Positions 12,710 to 24,189 of a stretch of 64,000 nt of DNA are shown here, in pieces; positions within the stretch are counted from its first letter, which is position 1, and each line of letters starts with the position of its first letter. Source of the stretch: Anisodus tanguticus (Eukaryota; Streptophyta; Magnoliopsida; Solanales; Solanaceae); NCBI GenBank assembly GCA_034509755.1, contig CM067541.1:6746001-6810000 (forward strand), given 5' to 3'. Made by a program: the position numbers and the translations under genes. The notes under the pieces are model-generated. The model was not told the origin of the DNA. It was given only the letters and a program-made list of their open reading frames with translations, and ran no database searches.

Positions 12710-12950
12710 TGATAGAATAATTGTAATTATTAGAATATTAATTGTAATTATCTAATAATAATTGTAATTGATGATAGGATAATGTGAATATGGTAGGTAG
12801 ATAACTTAGTCAACTAATAACTTAATCCTAGCCTAATCTTAGCCTTATCCTACCTAATTCTAGCCTTAGATGATGATTGTAATTGTGGTATAATTGCCAC
12901 ACTTTTGTAATGTTACAATTGAGGAAAAAATTCTTACATGGTATCAAGAG
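12710..12950 (+). mobile_element. Copia-type LTR with primer-binding site
   Basis: A 229-bp stretch begins TGATAGAATAATTG and ends GAAAAAATTCTTACA at 12938. Directly after it comes TGGTATCAAGAG (12939-12950), the initiator-Met tRNA primer-binding site usual for plant Copia elements. It therefore reads as a plus-strand 5' LTR. No plus-strand gag or pol follows: within about 70 bp the sequence changes to an element in the opposite direction. It may be a solo or truncated LTR. Confidence 0.6.
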
Positions 12951-13009
12951 TTTAGAGAAAAATCCTAGCCTAAAATAATACTACCTCCCCCGTCGGGCCC
13001 CCCACCCCC

Positions 13010-13046
13010 TGTAAGAATATTTTTCTCAATGGTAACATTCCAAAAG
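13010..13046 (-). repeat. Inverted copy of the LTR 3' end
   Basis: These 37 bp match the reverse complement of 12902-12938 with 4 mismatches. Two LTR ends of one family thus point at each other across a 71-bp gap that holds the primer-binding site and a C-rich tract. Confidence 0.7.
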
Positions 13047-13089
13047 TCATTTATGATATGGTAACATTATGACATATTTGAGTCATTGT

Positions 13090-13583
13090 TGAAGGCACGC
13101 GGAACCGGATGCACAAAGCCAGGTAGTTGATGCATATAAACGGTTTCTTTCAAATCCTCATGTAAGAACATTTTTGACATCAAGTTGGTGAATAGGCTAA
13201 TTTTTCCCCATAGTTATGCTCAACACTGTGTGAATGGTGGCTGGTTTGACCACCAGACTAAACGTCTCACCACAATCAACACCCTCCTGCTGACCAGTAC
13301 CATTAGCCGCAAGTCTTGCCTTATGGCGTTCAAGCTCTCCACTATCTCGGAATTTGTGACGATAAAGCCACATACAATGAATCACATTCACCCCTTCTGG
13401 TTTCATAACAAGATCGCAAGTGTGCTGATTGGTTAATGCATTAAACTCCTCATGCATGACCGCATTCCAATTTGGGTCAAGTCTGGCTAGTTTTGGGTTT
13501 TTAGGAATGAGCGAGATGGTTTGAGCGGATAGGTTAAAGTGAACTTTTGGTTTGAAAATCCCGTGTTGTGCACAAGTTTCCAT
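13090..13583 (-). pseudogene. Copia reverse transcriptase N-terminal fragment
   Basis: The minus-strand frame shows the start of a Copia reverse transcriptase. In order: a linker ending in DPNWNAVMHEEFNAL, then HCMWLYRHKFRDSGELERHK and KARLAANG, then the block DCGETFSLVVKPATIHTVLS, and below 13197 a degraded HQLDVKN stretch with stops. The YVDD catalytic part and RNase H are missing. Non-functional. Confidence 0.85.
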
Positions 13584-13670
13584 GCGGTGTGTGGGGACGG
13601 TCAGGGGTGGGGAAGGGGGGCTAGGAGACGTTGGGCTGGACTAGGCAGTTGGGTTGGTACTAGGCAGGAG

Positions 13671-13799
13671 TGACGGGTAGTGAGGCTGGGCGGTGGGATA
13701 GGCAAGTGTTGGGTGACTGGTAGTGAGGCTGGGCGGTGGGATAGGCAAGTGTTGGGTGACTGGTAGTGAGGCTGGGCGGTGGGATAGGGAAGTGTTGGG
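13671..13799. repeat. 43-bp tandem repeat, three units
   Basis: Units start at 13671, 13714 and 13757; a fourth partial unit starts at 13800. Each contains TGAGGCTGGGCGGTGGGATA. On the minus strand it codes a Pro/Ser/Thr-rich stretch and lies where Copia polyproteins carry a variable linker between integrase and reverse transcriptase. Confidence 0.85.
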
Positions 13800-13921
13800 T
13801 GACGGGTGGGCAGGGACGGTCATGGGTTGGGGTTGGGCAGTGGGATGGACAGAGGCTGGTTGCCGAGTGGGCAGGGCCTGTTTGGGGCAGTGTGCCTAGA
13901 GTATTTTCGGGCAGGATTCGG

Positions 13922-14323
13922 TCAGTTGGGTGGGGTCGACGGGACGATTAGCGGGACGGCCTGAGGGTGCAGATTTTGTAGTGCATTTTGGACTAGAGGT
14001 GAGGTGTCCGAGTCATCAAAGAATTTGTAATCAATGACAAATTTTCTAACAGATATTAGGTTGTTGATAATGTTAGGAGCATATAGGACGTTTTTAAAGG
14101 AGAAGTGGGGATGCAGTAGTGGAGTTAGTGTGTCGCCAAACTCTTGAATTGGAATGCGATGACCATTTCTGACCATAATAGATTTAGGAGAATTTAAATT
14201 GCGCAGTTGAGGAAGATTATCAGAATTATTGGTGAGGTGAGACATGACACCCATATCCATATACCACGTATCATCGTGTCTGCGCTGTTGGGCCACTGTG
14301 TAGTGGGCCTGGGGGGTGGACAA
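13922..14323 (-). pseudogene. Copia protease / GAG-pre-integrase fragment
   Basis: The frame reads DTWYMDMGVMSHLT, the Copia aspartic protease site in which the usual D-T/S-G-A is changed to D-M-G-V. Then come VRNGHRIPIQEFGD and FKNVLYAPNIINNLISVRKF, the conserved block leading into GAG-pre-integrase. Integrase is missing: the frame passes straight into the Pro-rich linker and reverse transcriptase at lower coordinates, so the element carries a large internal deletion. Confidence 0.85.
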
Positions 14324-14639
14324 TGGGCCGATGGTACTAGGCCACTGAGTAGTGGGACGAAGTAGTGTGTTGGGCCATTGTGTAGTGGGCCTGATGGCTG
14401 ACAGTGGCCCGGTGGTGCTGGGTTGTTGGGCAGTGGGCCTCGACAGTGCCCACTATTATTGCTGGGCCTGGCCTGGAACGAGACTAGATGACTGGGCCCA
14501 GTGCCAAACGGTTGCCAAGGACATGGGTTGGCCCACTGAGTGAGGTACCGGGCCGCGGGGTGAGCCGGGTGTTGAGGAAGATGAAGCGTGGGAAGCTACG
14601 TGGGCCGCGGGTGACGCCATGAGGGTATCAAAAATTTAG

Positions 14640-14960
14640 GAGAGAAAAAGGGTGTATATTATGTATACTTAATGTATACGGGCTATAAAGAGGGTTGCTT
14701 ACGTGATATGTGTCTCGGGTGGTGTATACTGCATGTATACTTGATGTATACGGGCTATAAAACAGGGAATAGGGGGCTTAGTGTTGTGTATATCGCGGTA
14801 TATCAGTGGTATACATGTTTGTTTTGAAATGAAGGGGAGTATATCACGGTATATTTGGAGAATACCGGTTTGTAGGTAGAGGAGAGGCAGTATATCACTG
14901 AGGAGCAGGGTATACAGACTGTATATCACGAAGGAGCCATGTTATACGGGGCGGTATATT
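14640..14960. repeat. TATAC-rich repeated stretch inside the Copia remnant
   Basis: TGTATAC, GTATATC and related words recur many times, including two copies of ATGTATACGGGCTATAAA (about 14671 and 14744). The stretch lies between the protease region and the primer-binding site, where gag would be. The minus strand is open for 76 residues (Ile/Tyr/Leu-rich), but the reading has no Gag features. Confidence 0.6.
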
Positions 14961-15040
14961 GTTGTTTTTCCGCCGGAAGAGGGAGGCGGATGGGAGGGGT
15001 ACGACGGCCAAAATAGGGTTTAGGGTAGAGAGGTATTTTT

Positions 15041-15229
15041 GGCTCTTGATACCAGGTAGAATAGTGTAAATCTCCTTGAGGGAGTTCTCTTATTAATGTG
15101 ATATATATAGAGTATACAATTGTAGTTCTAATAGAATTAGAATTTCTATTTTATATTAATTACTTTAATTAAACTAAATATTAATTACATAATATATTGT
15201 GAATATATATGGAACATATTCACTATAAA
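15041..15229 (-). mobile_element. Primer-binding site and 5' LTR of the minus-strand Copia remnant
   Basis: The minus strand shows TGGTATCAAGAGCC (15054-15041), a Met-tRNA primer-binding site, preceded by AT-rich sequence whose last part reads CTCCCTCAAGGAGATTTACA, a typical Copia LTR end. The outer limit of the LTR is uncertain; a TG...CA pair at about 15065-15229 is the best guess. With 13.09-14.32 kb this forms one deleted minus-strand element. Confidence 0.6.
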
Positions 15230-15559
15230 AAAGAAGTACATAAATATGCATGGTAGAGTGAAATACGCTGAAAATGTATAGTATAAAACTAGCAGTCGAA
15301 ATTGTGTTTAAAGAAAGAGTTTAAGTAATGGAGACGATTTAGTTGAGATTAAAAAGACAAAACGACTTTGAAGTTATGTTAAAATATGATATTTCGGATT
15401 TAAATTTGTATCTAGATATGAAAATATAATTAAAGTTTTGTGAATAAAAAATTGTAAAAACTTGAAAAAACTAATGACCGGTGAACCATTATAATAAATA
15501 AATACGGAGTACTTATTTGAACCACAATAACATACACATTGAAATTTCATAAGTGAGTC

Positions 15560-15643
15560 TGACAAGGGTAGAATGTACGCAAACCTTATTCCTACCTTGA
15601 GAAGGTGGAGAGTCTATTTTCGGAAGATCCTCGGCTCAAGTAC
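15560..15643 (-). repeat. RTE LINE/SINE tail fragment
   Basis: The minus strand contains the GAGCCGAGG..., CAAGGTAGG..., GTACATTCTACCCT wording of the same retroposon 3' end found at 534-653, 27.0 kb and 40.5 kb. It lacks the terminal (GTT)n run. A decayed fragment just outside the hAT element. Confidence 0.6.
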
Positions 15644-15700
15644 GGTAATTTTTTTTTTTTGATTTCTCACTCTTCAATTTCCGATAATCATATTAGAGCC

Positions 15701-18700
15701 TAAGGGTGGCCAATAGGCCAGGCTCGGGTCTGGCGGGCCGGGTCTGGCGGGGTAGGGTCTAGCGGGGTCTGGCGGGGTCGGGTCTGGCGGGACCTGCTCC
15801 AGTCCCATCCCGATCCCGATCTCGTCGGTATCGGGTCGGGGCGGGGTCGGGTAGGGGTCGGGGTGGGGTCCGGCGGGTTTTCCTTTTTTTTTTTTTTAAA
15901 TAACATATGTATAAAAAAACTCAATAAACAAAACAAGATAGTGTAATAAAAACATCTCAAGGCTGTTTTTGTACCTCTTATATTATTTAATAGACATATG
16001 ATTTTTTTGTAATACAAATACAATTGTCTAAAATCTAAATTGCAACTTTGTGGTGTTGTCCAAAAGTTGCAAATTACATAATAAAATTGCAATTAAAAAA
16101 ATTACATTCTCAAAAAAACTTGTTCTAATTGCTTGATGATTTCCTGTGGTTCTTCGGTTGGAATTGGTATTTGTTGGTCAAATTGATCCATGTCACTTCC
16201 ACTACCTTCGGTTAAGATTTCATTGTAGTTTTCATCATCTTCTTCGTTGATCTCCGGTTGACCGCACATTCTCCGCTCCGCTCGTATCCAATCTCTCGCA
16301 TAATACCGCAATTTCCAAGTCGTCTCCGGCCAATGAGTGTCTGTGGTCTCCTATTTGATATCTGCTGCAGAAAAAGCGCTTTCGACGCAGATTGATGACG
16401 CTTGAATGTTCAAAACATCTCGAGCCATCAATGAAAGTGTCGGAAAGGTCTTTTCATTCCCCCTCGATATTTCGACAAGTCTTCATGTCCATCTTCATTG
16501 ATAACTTCTTGATACGGTACAGAACCCTGCAAAATAAAAATATCCAACTCGCTAATTTGGTTAGTAGAGGTACGGCCGCACATTCTATTTCTGAGGCTTT
16601 CAATACTAGCCACAGAAACAACATGTCTTTTGTGAGGTTGTGTTGAAGATGAAGAAGATGGTATGGAAGGTAAGTTACTAGCATTTTCTTGTTGATAAAA
16701 TCTATATATTTTTTTACATTGGTGTTCTACGCTAGACAACACTTCTTCTTTAGTTTGTTCAATAGGTGGTGGGTGATTTAGATTTTTGGGACTTGGAGGT
16801 GGTAGTACTTCTATACAATCGTAAATAGTTTCAATTAGTGATTTAGTACCGTCTATTTTAATAGTAGGATTTAATACAGAACCAATAATATAAATAGAGG
16901 GAATAGGAATAAAATATTTTTTTATTTTGACAAACATTTTTTTAATAGTTGCCTTATAAGCTGGTTTTTTCATATATTCACTAAGTAATAAAAATATTAG
17001 AGTTATATAAAACAACATAGTTGAAATAGTAGGATAATATATACCGGAAAATTCTTTTGTTGCTTGAAAAAATTTCTCTAAAAATACAATAAGTTCGGAA
17101 ATTTTTACCCAATCACTATCTAAAATCATATTAGCTGGATTTTTATTATGAGAGTTAAAAAATAAAGTTATAGGTTTTCTAAAGTCATAAGCAACAAGTA
17201 GTTGCTCGTATAAAGAATTCCACCTAGTGGATACTTCTTGTGGAATTTTTCTATAAGGTAGTCCACAATCGTGACAAATTTTTTTATATTCTTTTCTACG
17301 TTGTACTTTATTACTTTTAAAAATAAAGTTTATAGCAAATTGTATTTTACTAAGAATGTCTTCAAAAAGTGATAGATCATCATTTACAATTAAGTTATAA
17401 ATATGGCATGCGCATTTTATATGAAAATGATCTGGAAAAGATGGAGTTAAACTATTTTTTAAAATTGTAATTGCGTAATTATTAGAAGAAGTGTTATCTA
17501 ATGTAATAGTCATAATTTTATCGGTTATTCCGTAATAATGGCACACTTGATAAATATTAATGCAATAAAAGTCCCAGTGTGCTTATCATCTATATATCTA
17601 TACGCTAAAATACGTTTTTGTATAGACCATTTATAATCTATCCAATGACAAGTTACAGTTAAATAATCATGGCCGTTAGTACTACGACCTATATCAGACG
17701 TGATACATACTTTGCCATTAAAATGATATAATGAAAAACGTAAATATTGTTGATATTCATGCGCGAATTTAAATACATCTCTCTTAACAGTTGATCTAGG
17801 AAAACCGTTAAAAGCAGGATTATATATATCTCTAATGTAATGAATAAAATCGGGAGATGAAGGAAATGAAAAGGGCAAACCCTCTACAACAACTAATTTT
17901 GAAATTGCTTCCCTATCTCTATGTTTATTGTATTTAGAGCCTATAATTCCCCCCGTCATAGGGTTAATTTGACCATTGTACTTGGTCGGGACGTATCGTA
18001 TGTGAACCTTGTCCCGATGGAGCGGACGTTTGCGCACCCGGTTTTGAAGCCTGGTATTGGGCATACCTATTTGGATGAGCACTTACTACGTGTCTAATTA
18101 ATCCCCCGTCCCACCGTGACCTTTTCTCGTTTTAAATTTTAAAACATTTTTACAAATTTTACATATAGCTACTTGATTCTCTACGTCCCTATCAAAAAAT
18201 GTCCATGCATCGATTTTAATGGTCGTTTTGCTGGACCTCGTCTCATACTAGGGGGAATAAGAGGTATTTCAGTTGAAGGTGCACTAGTGGGTGTGTTGTC
18301 ATCAACATTAGTGGGTGTATCGTCTAAATCATCGTCTAAATTAAAGTCTTCTTGAGTTCCAGAAAACAACTCCTCGTCTAAATCTAATGGTATTGTAGAA
18401 AAATGTTGAGTATCAACAAAATCATCCTGTGTAGGAATAAGATGACTAGAAGAAGTACCCTTGCCCTGGTTGCCTCTACTAGAAGAAGTCTTACCCTTAA
18501 ACATACCTCTAATTCCTTCCATTTTAATTATATGCTAACAAATAATTAAAGTAAATGAAATTAAGTGCGCTAAATAAAATAAACAGACAATAATAATTTG
18601 ATGAAGGAACGAATGTACCAAACGCCGACGTCACGTCGACGTGTAATCGATAGGTTGAAAATTGAAACTTTGCTCGATGGAAGATCCTCAAGCTAGTTGC

Positions 18701-19149
18701 CAACTTCACTCCCAATTCCCAAATGAATAAATAAAATTGAATATTTAGCAAACAATGTAGACTTGTAGAGAGATATATTGAGAGATTAGAGAGATTGTAG
18801 GAAGATTTGTGAGAAAGATGAAGAGAAAATGAGTTATTTATAGTTGGAAAATTGGATTAAAGTGTAAATATAATAACTTATGGGTTAAAAATAAATATTA
18901 AGGGGTAGGGGGGTTAGGGGAGGGGGGGAGGCCTAAAATGGCCGTTGGCCAACGGTCATATTTGCAAAGGGGGACAAAGGGCGGGGTCGGGCTCGGGCTC
19001 GGGACTGGGTCAGGTCGGGCGGGCCTGGGGCGGGCTCGGGTCTGGCGGGACGAGACATTGTCCCATCCCGAGTTCAAGGCCCGCCACCATTTTTTTTGTA
19101 AGCGGGACCGGGGCGGGCTCGGGCCGTCCCGGCCCACTGGCCACCCTTA
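15701..19149 (-). mobile_element. Complete hAT transposon, 3449 bp
   Basis: Both ends can be read: TAAGGGTGGCCA at 15701-15712 and its exact reverse complement at 19138-19149. They are flanked by an 8-bp duplication TTAGAGCC (15693-15700 and 19150-19157), the length hAT elements make. Subterminal regions are very G/C-rich with repeated CGGG/GGTCT words, and the middle holds a broken transposase on the minus strand. The element is structurally whole but not autonomous. Confidence 0.95.
16102..18522 (-). pseudogene. hAT transposase (BED finger, RNase H-like core, dimerisation region), frameshifted
   Basis: Pieces in order: an acidic N-terminus (18522-18181, starting MEGIRGMFKGKTSSS); a BED-type zinc finger across about 18180-18070 (CKICKN then H-x5-H); the first catalytic half (18082-17525, with VCITSDIGRSTNGHDYLTVT, holding the first catalytic Asp, and CHWID); the second half (17546-16428, starting at MTITLDNTSSN, with the family block VSTRWNSLYEQL); and a dimerisation tail whose RRPQTLIG wording is near 16350, followed by an acidic C-terminus (16311-16102). 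The pieces lie in different frames, so at least three frameshifts break it. Confidence 0.9.
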
Positions 19150-19157
19150 TTAGAGCC

Positions 19158-19788
19158 TGACTGAATTTACATTCCTGCCAAAAAATCTCAAAGGATAAAA
19201 AACTTCCTAACAAAAAGCGACTCTATATGAACCTAAAATTTCCGGCTAGTAATAATCAACCGGCTCTATTATCAACAGAAATATTCATGGTACAATGAAA
19301 TGCGCAGAAAATTTATTTGCAAATTTTGTCGGATCTGATCAGAAAACATAGGAGCTATTTGCAATTAATACGTGCATTAATTAGGAAGTGGTGCAGCTCG
19401 TCCGTTCGAACACACTTTATATATTAGTGTCCTTCTCAAATTATTTGTTGTGGTTGATAAAAATAGTTATCTCATATTATTTATCGTTTAGAAATTTAAG
19501 GTATAATCAATCATTTTTTGTCCATTTTATCCGTTATCATTAATGAAGATGACATATAAATAAAATAAATATTTAATGAAGAAAAATTATATTTAGACAA
19601 AAATAAAGATAAGTAGGTCAAATACCCAATCTAATTAATGTTTCTTAAGGGACGTATAAATTAAAAAAACAATAAATAATTTAAGAAGAAAGGAATAGTG
19701 ATTGCATTAATGCACGCATTATTTAGGCCGAAATCATAATGTAGAGATTGTTTGTGTAGTATTTACGTGGAAATGATCATAAGTTATC

Positions 19789-19831
<43 letters not shown>

Positions 19832-21120
19832 AACTTAAATCTTTTGAATCCTACCTACCGTGCGTCAGATAACTTATTTGGTTGTTCCATTTTCAATAAT
19901 ATGGCATTATCAATCATACCATGTGATTGTCCTGCTGATTCCTAACTACCATGCATATAATATTTTATTGGAACCCCACTCACCACTCGACACGATGACA
20001 CAAAATTAAAGTTAATCATGATTAATTAAAAAAAAGAATTGATTAGAAAATAGGAAAACTACAACGAATCTTACTGATTGGTGAGAATGGACGGTGGGAT
20101 GGTGAAGATGCAGATATGGTTCTGAAAAAAATGTGAATGAAATTTTATGAAACTTAGTGAATGTTTGGGGCAAAATTCGTATAACACTGTACGAATTATA
20201 ATGTGATACGTGGTCGTGAAACACGGTGCTGAGTAAAGCCCAGATCCGCCTAAGGCACTATTCGCTAGAATCGTCGCTTTTTCTTAAATAGGTCGCGGTG
20301 TGAAACTGAATTATTCATGCTCCAATCTGAGTAATCGATATCGAATAGGAATCAAAAAGATTACACGAGGACATAAAGAGTGAGGCGGCGCAAATTCAAA
20401 TTAATCTGATATAAATACCTCAAATCCGATGAAAAACCAAAAAAAAGTACTACATGAGAACTAGGAAAGAGAAGTTGAGATCTTTCAAGCTGTCAACAAG
20501 CATAAGTATTTCTCTGATCAAGAATTGGACCATCTTTCCTAATTTAAGTTTTAACTAATCAACCCAAAAGACCAAGTCCGTAAACCCATGCAAATTACAG
20601 CATACTACAGAACAGCACCATGTGAAACCCTTCAAGTATAATGACTGGCAATGGTATTTCATAGATGGAACCAAGATTTGAAATTGTTGGTTTTGGGATT
20701 CTGTTTTTCTTTTCAATTAATATCTTAAGATAAATATAAAATTTATTAAATTCGTCTGGTCCGTAAGCTATACTTTTGCTCCCTGGGTATCCATACAAAA
20801 AAAAAAAAAAGAAGAGAAAGAAGTAAAAAAATATAGAGGAGTACCTTAAATACCTGTATTTTTAACCGTAGCAGAGCTATAATTGCAGTTAGGATCAGTA
20901 AAATTTAATTGCTTTGGTTCAGATTCGTTATTTGTCTTAAAAATTATTTAACATATAAAATAATTTATTCAAAACCTTATAAACAAAAAAAGGTTATAAC
21001 TAATAAAAATCTATAAACTTCAAATTCCGAATCTTATTTTTGACTAAGTTATAAATTATGCGCTTGGAAAAAAGGTCTTGATATTCGTTTAGCAATGTAA
21101 TGTTACATTACCTGCATTAA
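19158..21120. other. Intergenic region with a TA microsatellite
   Basis: AT-rich non-coding sequence. A (TA)n run occupies 19792-19822. A poly-A tract lies near 20798. Short open frames (for example 20012-20224 and 20595-20798, minus) show no domain or coding signature and are not called. Confidence 0.5.
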
Positions 21121-21375
21121 TACTCCATCCGTTCATTTTTACTTGTCCACTTTTAATTTTACACGCCCCTTAAGAATTAAAAAATGAAGTATGTATTTTA
21201 CTATAATTTTTATATTAATTGGTGTATAATTTTAATAAACTTGAAAAAATAATAATTGAAAATGAGCAATTAATGTTAAGGGTAAAACAAGAAGAAAAAA
21301 AGTTTGTCTAAAGTGAACAAGTAAAGTAAAATATATTTTTAGTAAAGTGGACAAGTAAAAGTAAACGGATGACTA
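21121..21375. mobile_element. Stowaway-type MITE
   Basis: Begins TACTCCATCCGTTCATTTTT and ends with the complementary GTAAAAGTAAACGGATGACTA. TA dinucleotides stand at both borders, and the phrase ACTTGTCCAC is mirrored by GTGGACAAGT inside. This is the usual Tc1/mariner-derived miniature element of Solanaceae. No coding capacity. Confidence 0.8.
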
Positions 21376-21687
21376 ATATTCTAGTACTAGTAATTGTTTT
21401 AACTTTTATATTTAGACTACAAGTCCTTTCGAGTTCATACTTAATTTTGTAGCTTTGCCCCGACTAACTGTCGAGCGGATGGAGTTACATACCAATTGTG
21501 ATAATAGCAAAAGGGCATGTTACACCAGTAGTTATAACAGCATAAGGGCATCGATTCTCCTGAAAGATCACAATTTTTGTGGACAAAAATACTAATAACT
21601 AGAAAAGCTCTTTTATTATGCTACCAAAACTTGCTCATTCAAAAACAAAAGCAACACAAGTGGGGAAAAAAAAAGCACACCAAGAAC

Positions 21688-23034
21688 CTAAAACTCAAAG
21701 AAAGCTTTGATATCATCTTCACATTCAAACAAGTGCACATTAGCTTCCTTCAAATCCATTTGCACACATATCCCATTGCCACATTCTGCATCATACAACC
21801 AGCAACACTGATTATGCCTTGACCCAAAATGCATCAAACATGGTTTTCCCCAACCAAAATCAGCTGTTTGTATAGGAAATCTACACAAACTTGAACTTGT
21901 GTAAACGTCAACTTCATCACTTCCTCCCCATTCTGGTGCTATGAAACTTTTATTATATAAATTTGCCACGGCAGCGACAACGTCGTCCGGTGAGGTCTTG
22001 TCACATGCGATAATAGTTTCTGTCACCGTATCGCGAATGAACGTTACAAAATTCTTCAACTCCATGTTGTTCTCCCCTGGTACAAATTTTACCGGGGCGT
22101 CAATTACAAGATTCCCAAAAGATTTTTCTATTTGAGGTAACGAAGTCAGCTTATGGCGCATGTTTATAGGGACGCCTATTAGGGAACGTCTCAAATGCCC
22201 GTGCTTCTTCTCTGAAGCGCGGATCAGAGCCCTCCATAGGAGGGCTATGATCATTTCAACTCTTGAGGGCTTAAAGCACAAGTCTCCGACTTGTTCTCTG
22301 AGCCTTGAAATGGAATCTTCGTTGATGTATAGCCTTTTGGCTACTAATTTAGCATCCATGCGATCTTCCTGGGGACAACGAGGCAAGAGAAGTTTCGATA
22401 AATCTCTCGATGGGAAAACGTCAGGCAAATTGAAGCTTAGGAAATCGATCTTCTCTGCAGGAATTCCTAATTTACACACTTTAGTCCACTCCTTAATAAA
22501 AGTGAAAGTTGTGAAACCATCCATCGCGGTGTGTGCGTGGCTCATAGATAGAGCCAAGCCACCACACTCGAATTCCGTGATTTGGACAATGACAATTGGC
22601 ATGTTGAGCAAATTAGTCTCATCCACATTCCATGTATCTTGAGGCCAACAAAGCAAAGCAAGGTTGACATCCTTGTGTGCTTTCTCAAGAAATTCGTTGA
22701 GCTTACTATTTACCTTGACTTTTACAAATTTAACCCCTTGGTCCTGACAGTTAACCGAGTCTTCCTCGGTAAATCTGCCAGCGATAGGGTAAACATGGGT
22801 TAAAATTCTAGAAAGGGATTGCTCAATTTTTTCTTCATGAGCTGCATAATTAGTGTTGTTGGTAGGAGGATAGAAAAGAACAAGAGGCAAATGTGCTTCA
22901 TCAGCTATTTGATCAAAGAAAGACAATTTATAATTCTGGAGATGATTTGGAGTTGGCAACGATGGTTTAATTAATTTTGTGGACATGGTTTCAACTTCCA
23001 TATTTTCTTTTGGAATAGCCATGGTATTAGACAA
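21688..23034 (-). CDS. BAHD acyltransferase (vinorine synthase-like), 448 aa
   Basis: BAHD enzymes transfer an acyl group from acyl-CoA to an alcohol or amine of a specialised metabolite in the cytosol. The single-exon frame has the two hallmark motifs: HTAMD at residues 168-172 (catalytic His of HxxxD) and DFGWG at 392-396. Length is normal (430-460) and the wording (KLIKPSLPTP, YPIAGR, FGNLV) fits clade III with vinorine synthase and other alkaloid or alcohol acyltransferases. The start is chosen at the first ATG, 80 bp below a TATA box; in-frame Met5, Met12 and Met17 are alternatives, since family alignment begins near residue 13. It is clearly related to the gene at 42.3 kb and to fragments at 12.6 and 46.3 kb. 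Substrate cannot be told from sequence. Confidence 0.93.
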   Translation of the reverse strand: MSNTMAIPKENMEVETMSTKLIKPSLPTPNHLQNYKLSFFDQIADEAHLPLVLFYPPTNNTNYAAHEEKIEQSLSRILTHVYPIAGRFTEEDSVNCQDQGVKFVKVKVNSKLNEFLEKAHKDVNLALLCWPQDTWNVDETNLLNMPIVIVQITEFECGGLALSMSHAHTAMDGFTTFTFIKEWTKVCKLGIPAEKIDFLSFNLPDVFPSRDLSKLLLPRCPQEDRMDAKLVAKRLYINEDSISRLREQVGDLCFKPSRVEMIIALLWRALIRASEKKHGHLRRSLIGVPINMRHKLTSLPQIEKSFGNLVIDAPVKFVPGENNMELKNFVTFIRDTVTETIIACDKTSPDDVVAAVANLYNKSFIAPEWGGSDEVDVYTSSSLCRFPIQTADFGWGKPCLMHFGSRHNQCCWLYDAECGNGICVQMDLKEANVHLFECEDDIKAFFEF

Positions 23035-23112
23035 AAGATAAATTTGTAAAAGAAATGAAGAAGATATATAGAGGCACTTGAATATATCTCATCAACAGCT
23101 TGAGTCTTAAAG

Positions 23113-23120
23113 TTTATATA
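23113..23120 (-). promoter_or_regulatory. TATA box of the 21.7-kb BAHD gene
   Basis: TATATAAA on the minus strand, about 80 bp upstream of the BAHD ATG, within CCCCTATATAAACTTTAAG. Confidence 0.55.
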
Positions 23121-24189
23121 GGGGAAAATTAAGGGTTCCACCAACCCCTCAATATTCAGAATAGTAACAAATTATAAATTGGAATTGTTCCATTTTACAC
23201 GTGATCAATTAAATCATGTTCATAACTCACTGTAGTTTTAATTATTGGACAACTCAAATCAGTACAAAACATCAGCTATCAAGCAGCTCAATTAAGTAGA
23301 AACGTAATTATCATTATATACTTTCATCAAATCAAAATTTAACTCCGGTTTGGTCATAGATTTTGAAGTTCAAACCATAAACTTGAAAATTTGAGTTTTC
23401 GAAGTTGTGATTTTTGCTTCCCGAGATTCCAACTGCATGAACTTTAATCAACATTTTAAAATATATTTTTTCATCAAATTGATATGAGAAACGTTGTAAC
23501 TTATAGTATTTTTCAAACATATAAATTTTAATGTTAAAGTATTGAGTTAATCTATTCCAATTTAGCTTCAAAATTTAAATAAATTGACTCTAGAAAAGCG
23601 CTTAAGCCACATAAGACTCATTTGTGTCTAAACGGCAAACAATCAACTTGGAATGTGAAACTTATTTTTCCTATTCGGTCAAGAAATTCATTTTTCTTAT
23701 TGGTAAGGAATTTTAAAAAAAAACATATTTGACCAACCAAAACATTTCCAAAGTACCTATATCAAGTAAAGGTGTTTATTTGATCATTAGGAAAGTTAAA
23801 GTATCTATCTCATCGTTGTGAACAACTTAACAACTTGCTTCGATGAATGTTACATTTTATTTCATAACTTTATCATATTATATTGTATTATTTTGATGAG
23901 TACAATACCTAGATAAAATGTATTGTCTTTCGTCGCTATATAATATCACACATCAACAATTTAAATAATAAACTTACAATATTATAAAGAAAAATATGTA
24001 CAGGTAAAGTTATTAAAAACTAGGATAATGATAAAATATGCTTATTAAATAATACGCAAAGACAAAAGAAAAAGAAAAAAAATAAGACAACAACGCGATC
24101 ATTAAAATAATTAACATTTCTTTCGCATACTTTCATGCAGAATTATTTGCAGAAAAATCATACGAAAATTCCTTCATTTCACAATTTTT
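23121..24189. other. Intergenic AT-rich region
   Basis: Upstream flank of the BAHD gene. No gene, RNA or clear repeat was seen; the few short open frames are AT-rich and unrecognised. Confidence 0.45.

Noticed and set aside
15700..16092. Frame containing a long Pro/Arg/Asp run
   Set aside because: The run is the translation of the G/C-rich subterminal repeat of the hAT transposon.
22160..22642. 160-codon plus-strand frame
   Set aside because: Shadow of the BAHD gene on the opposite strand.
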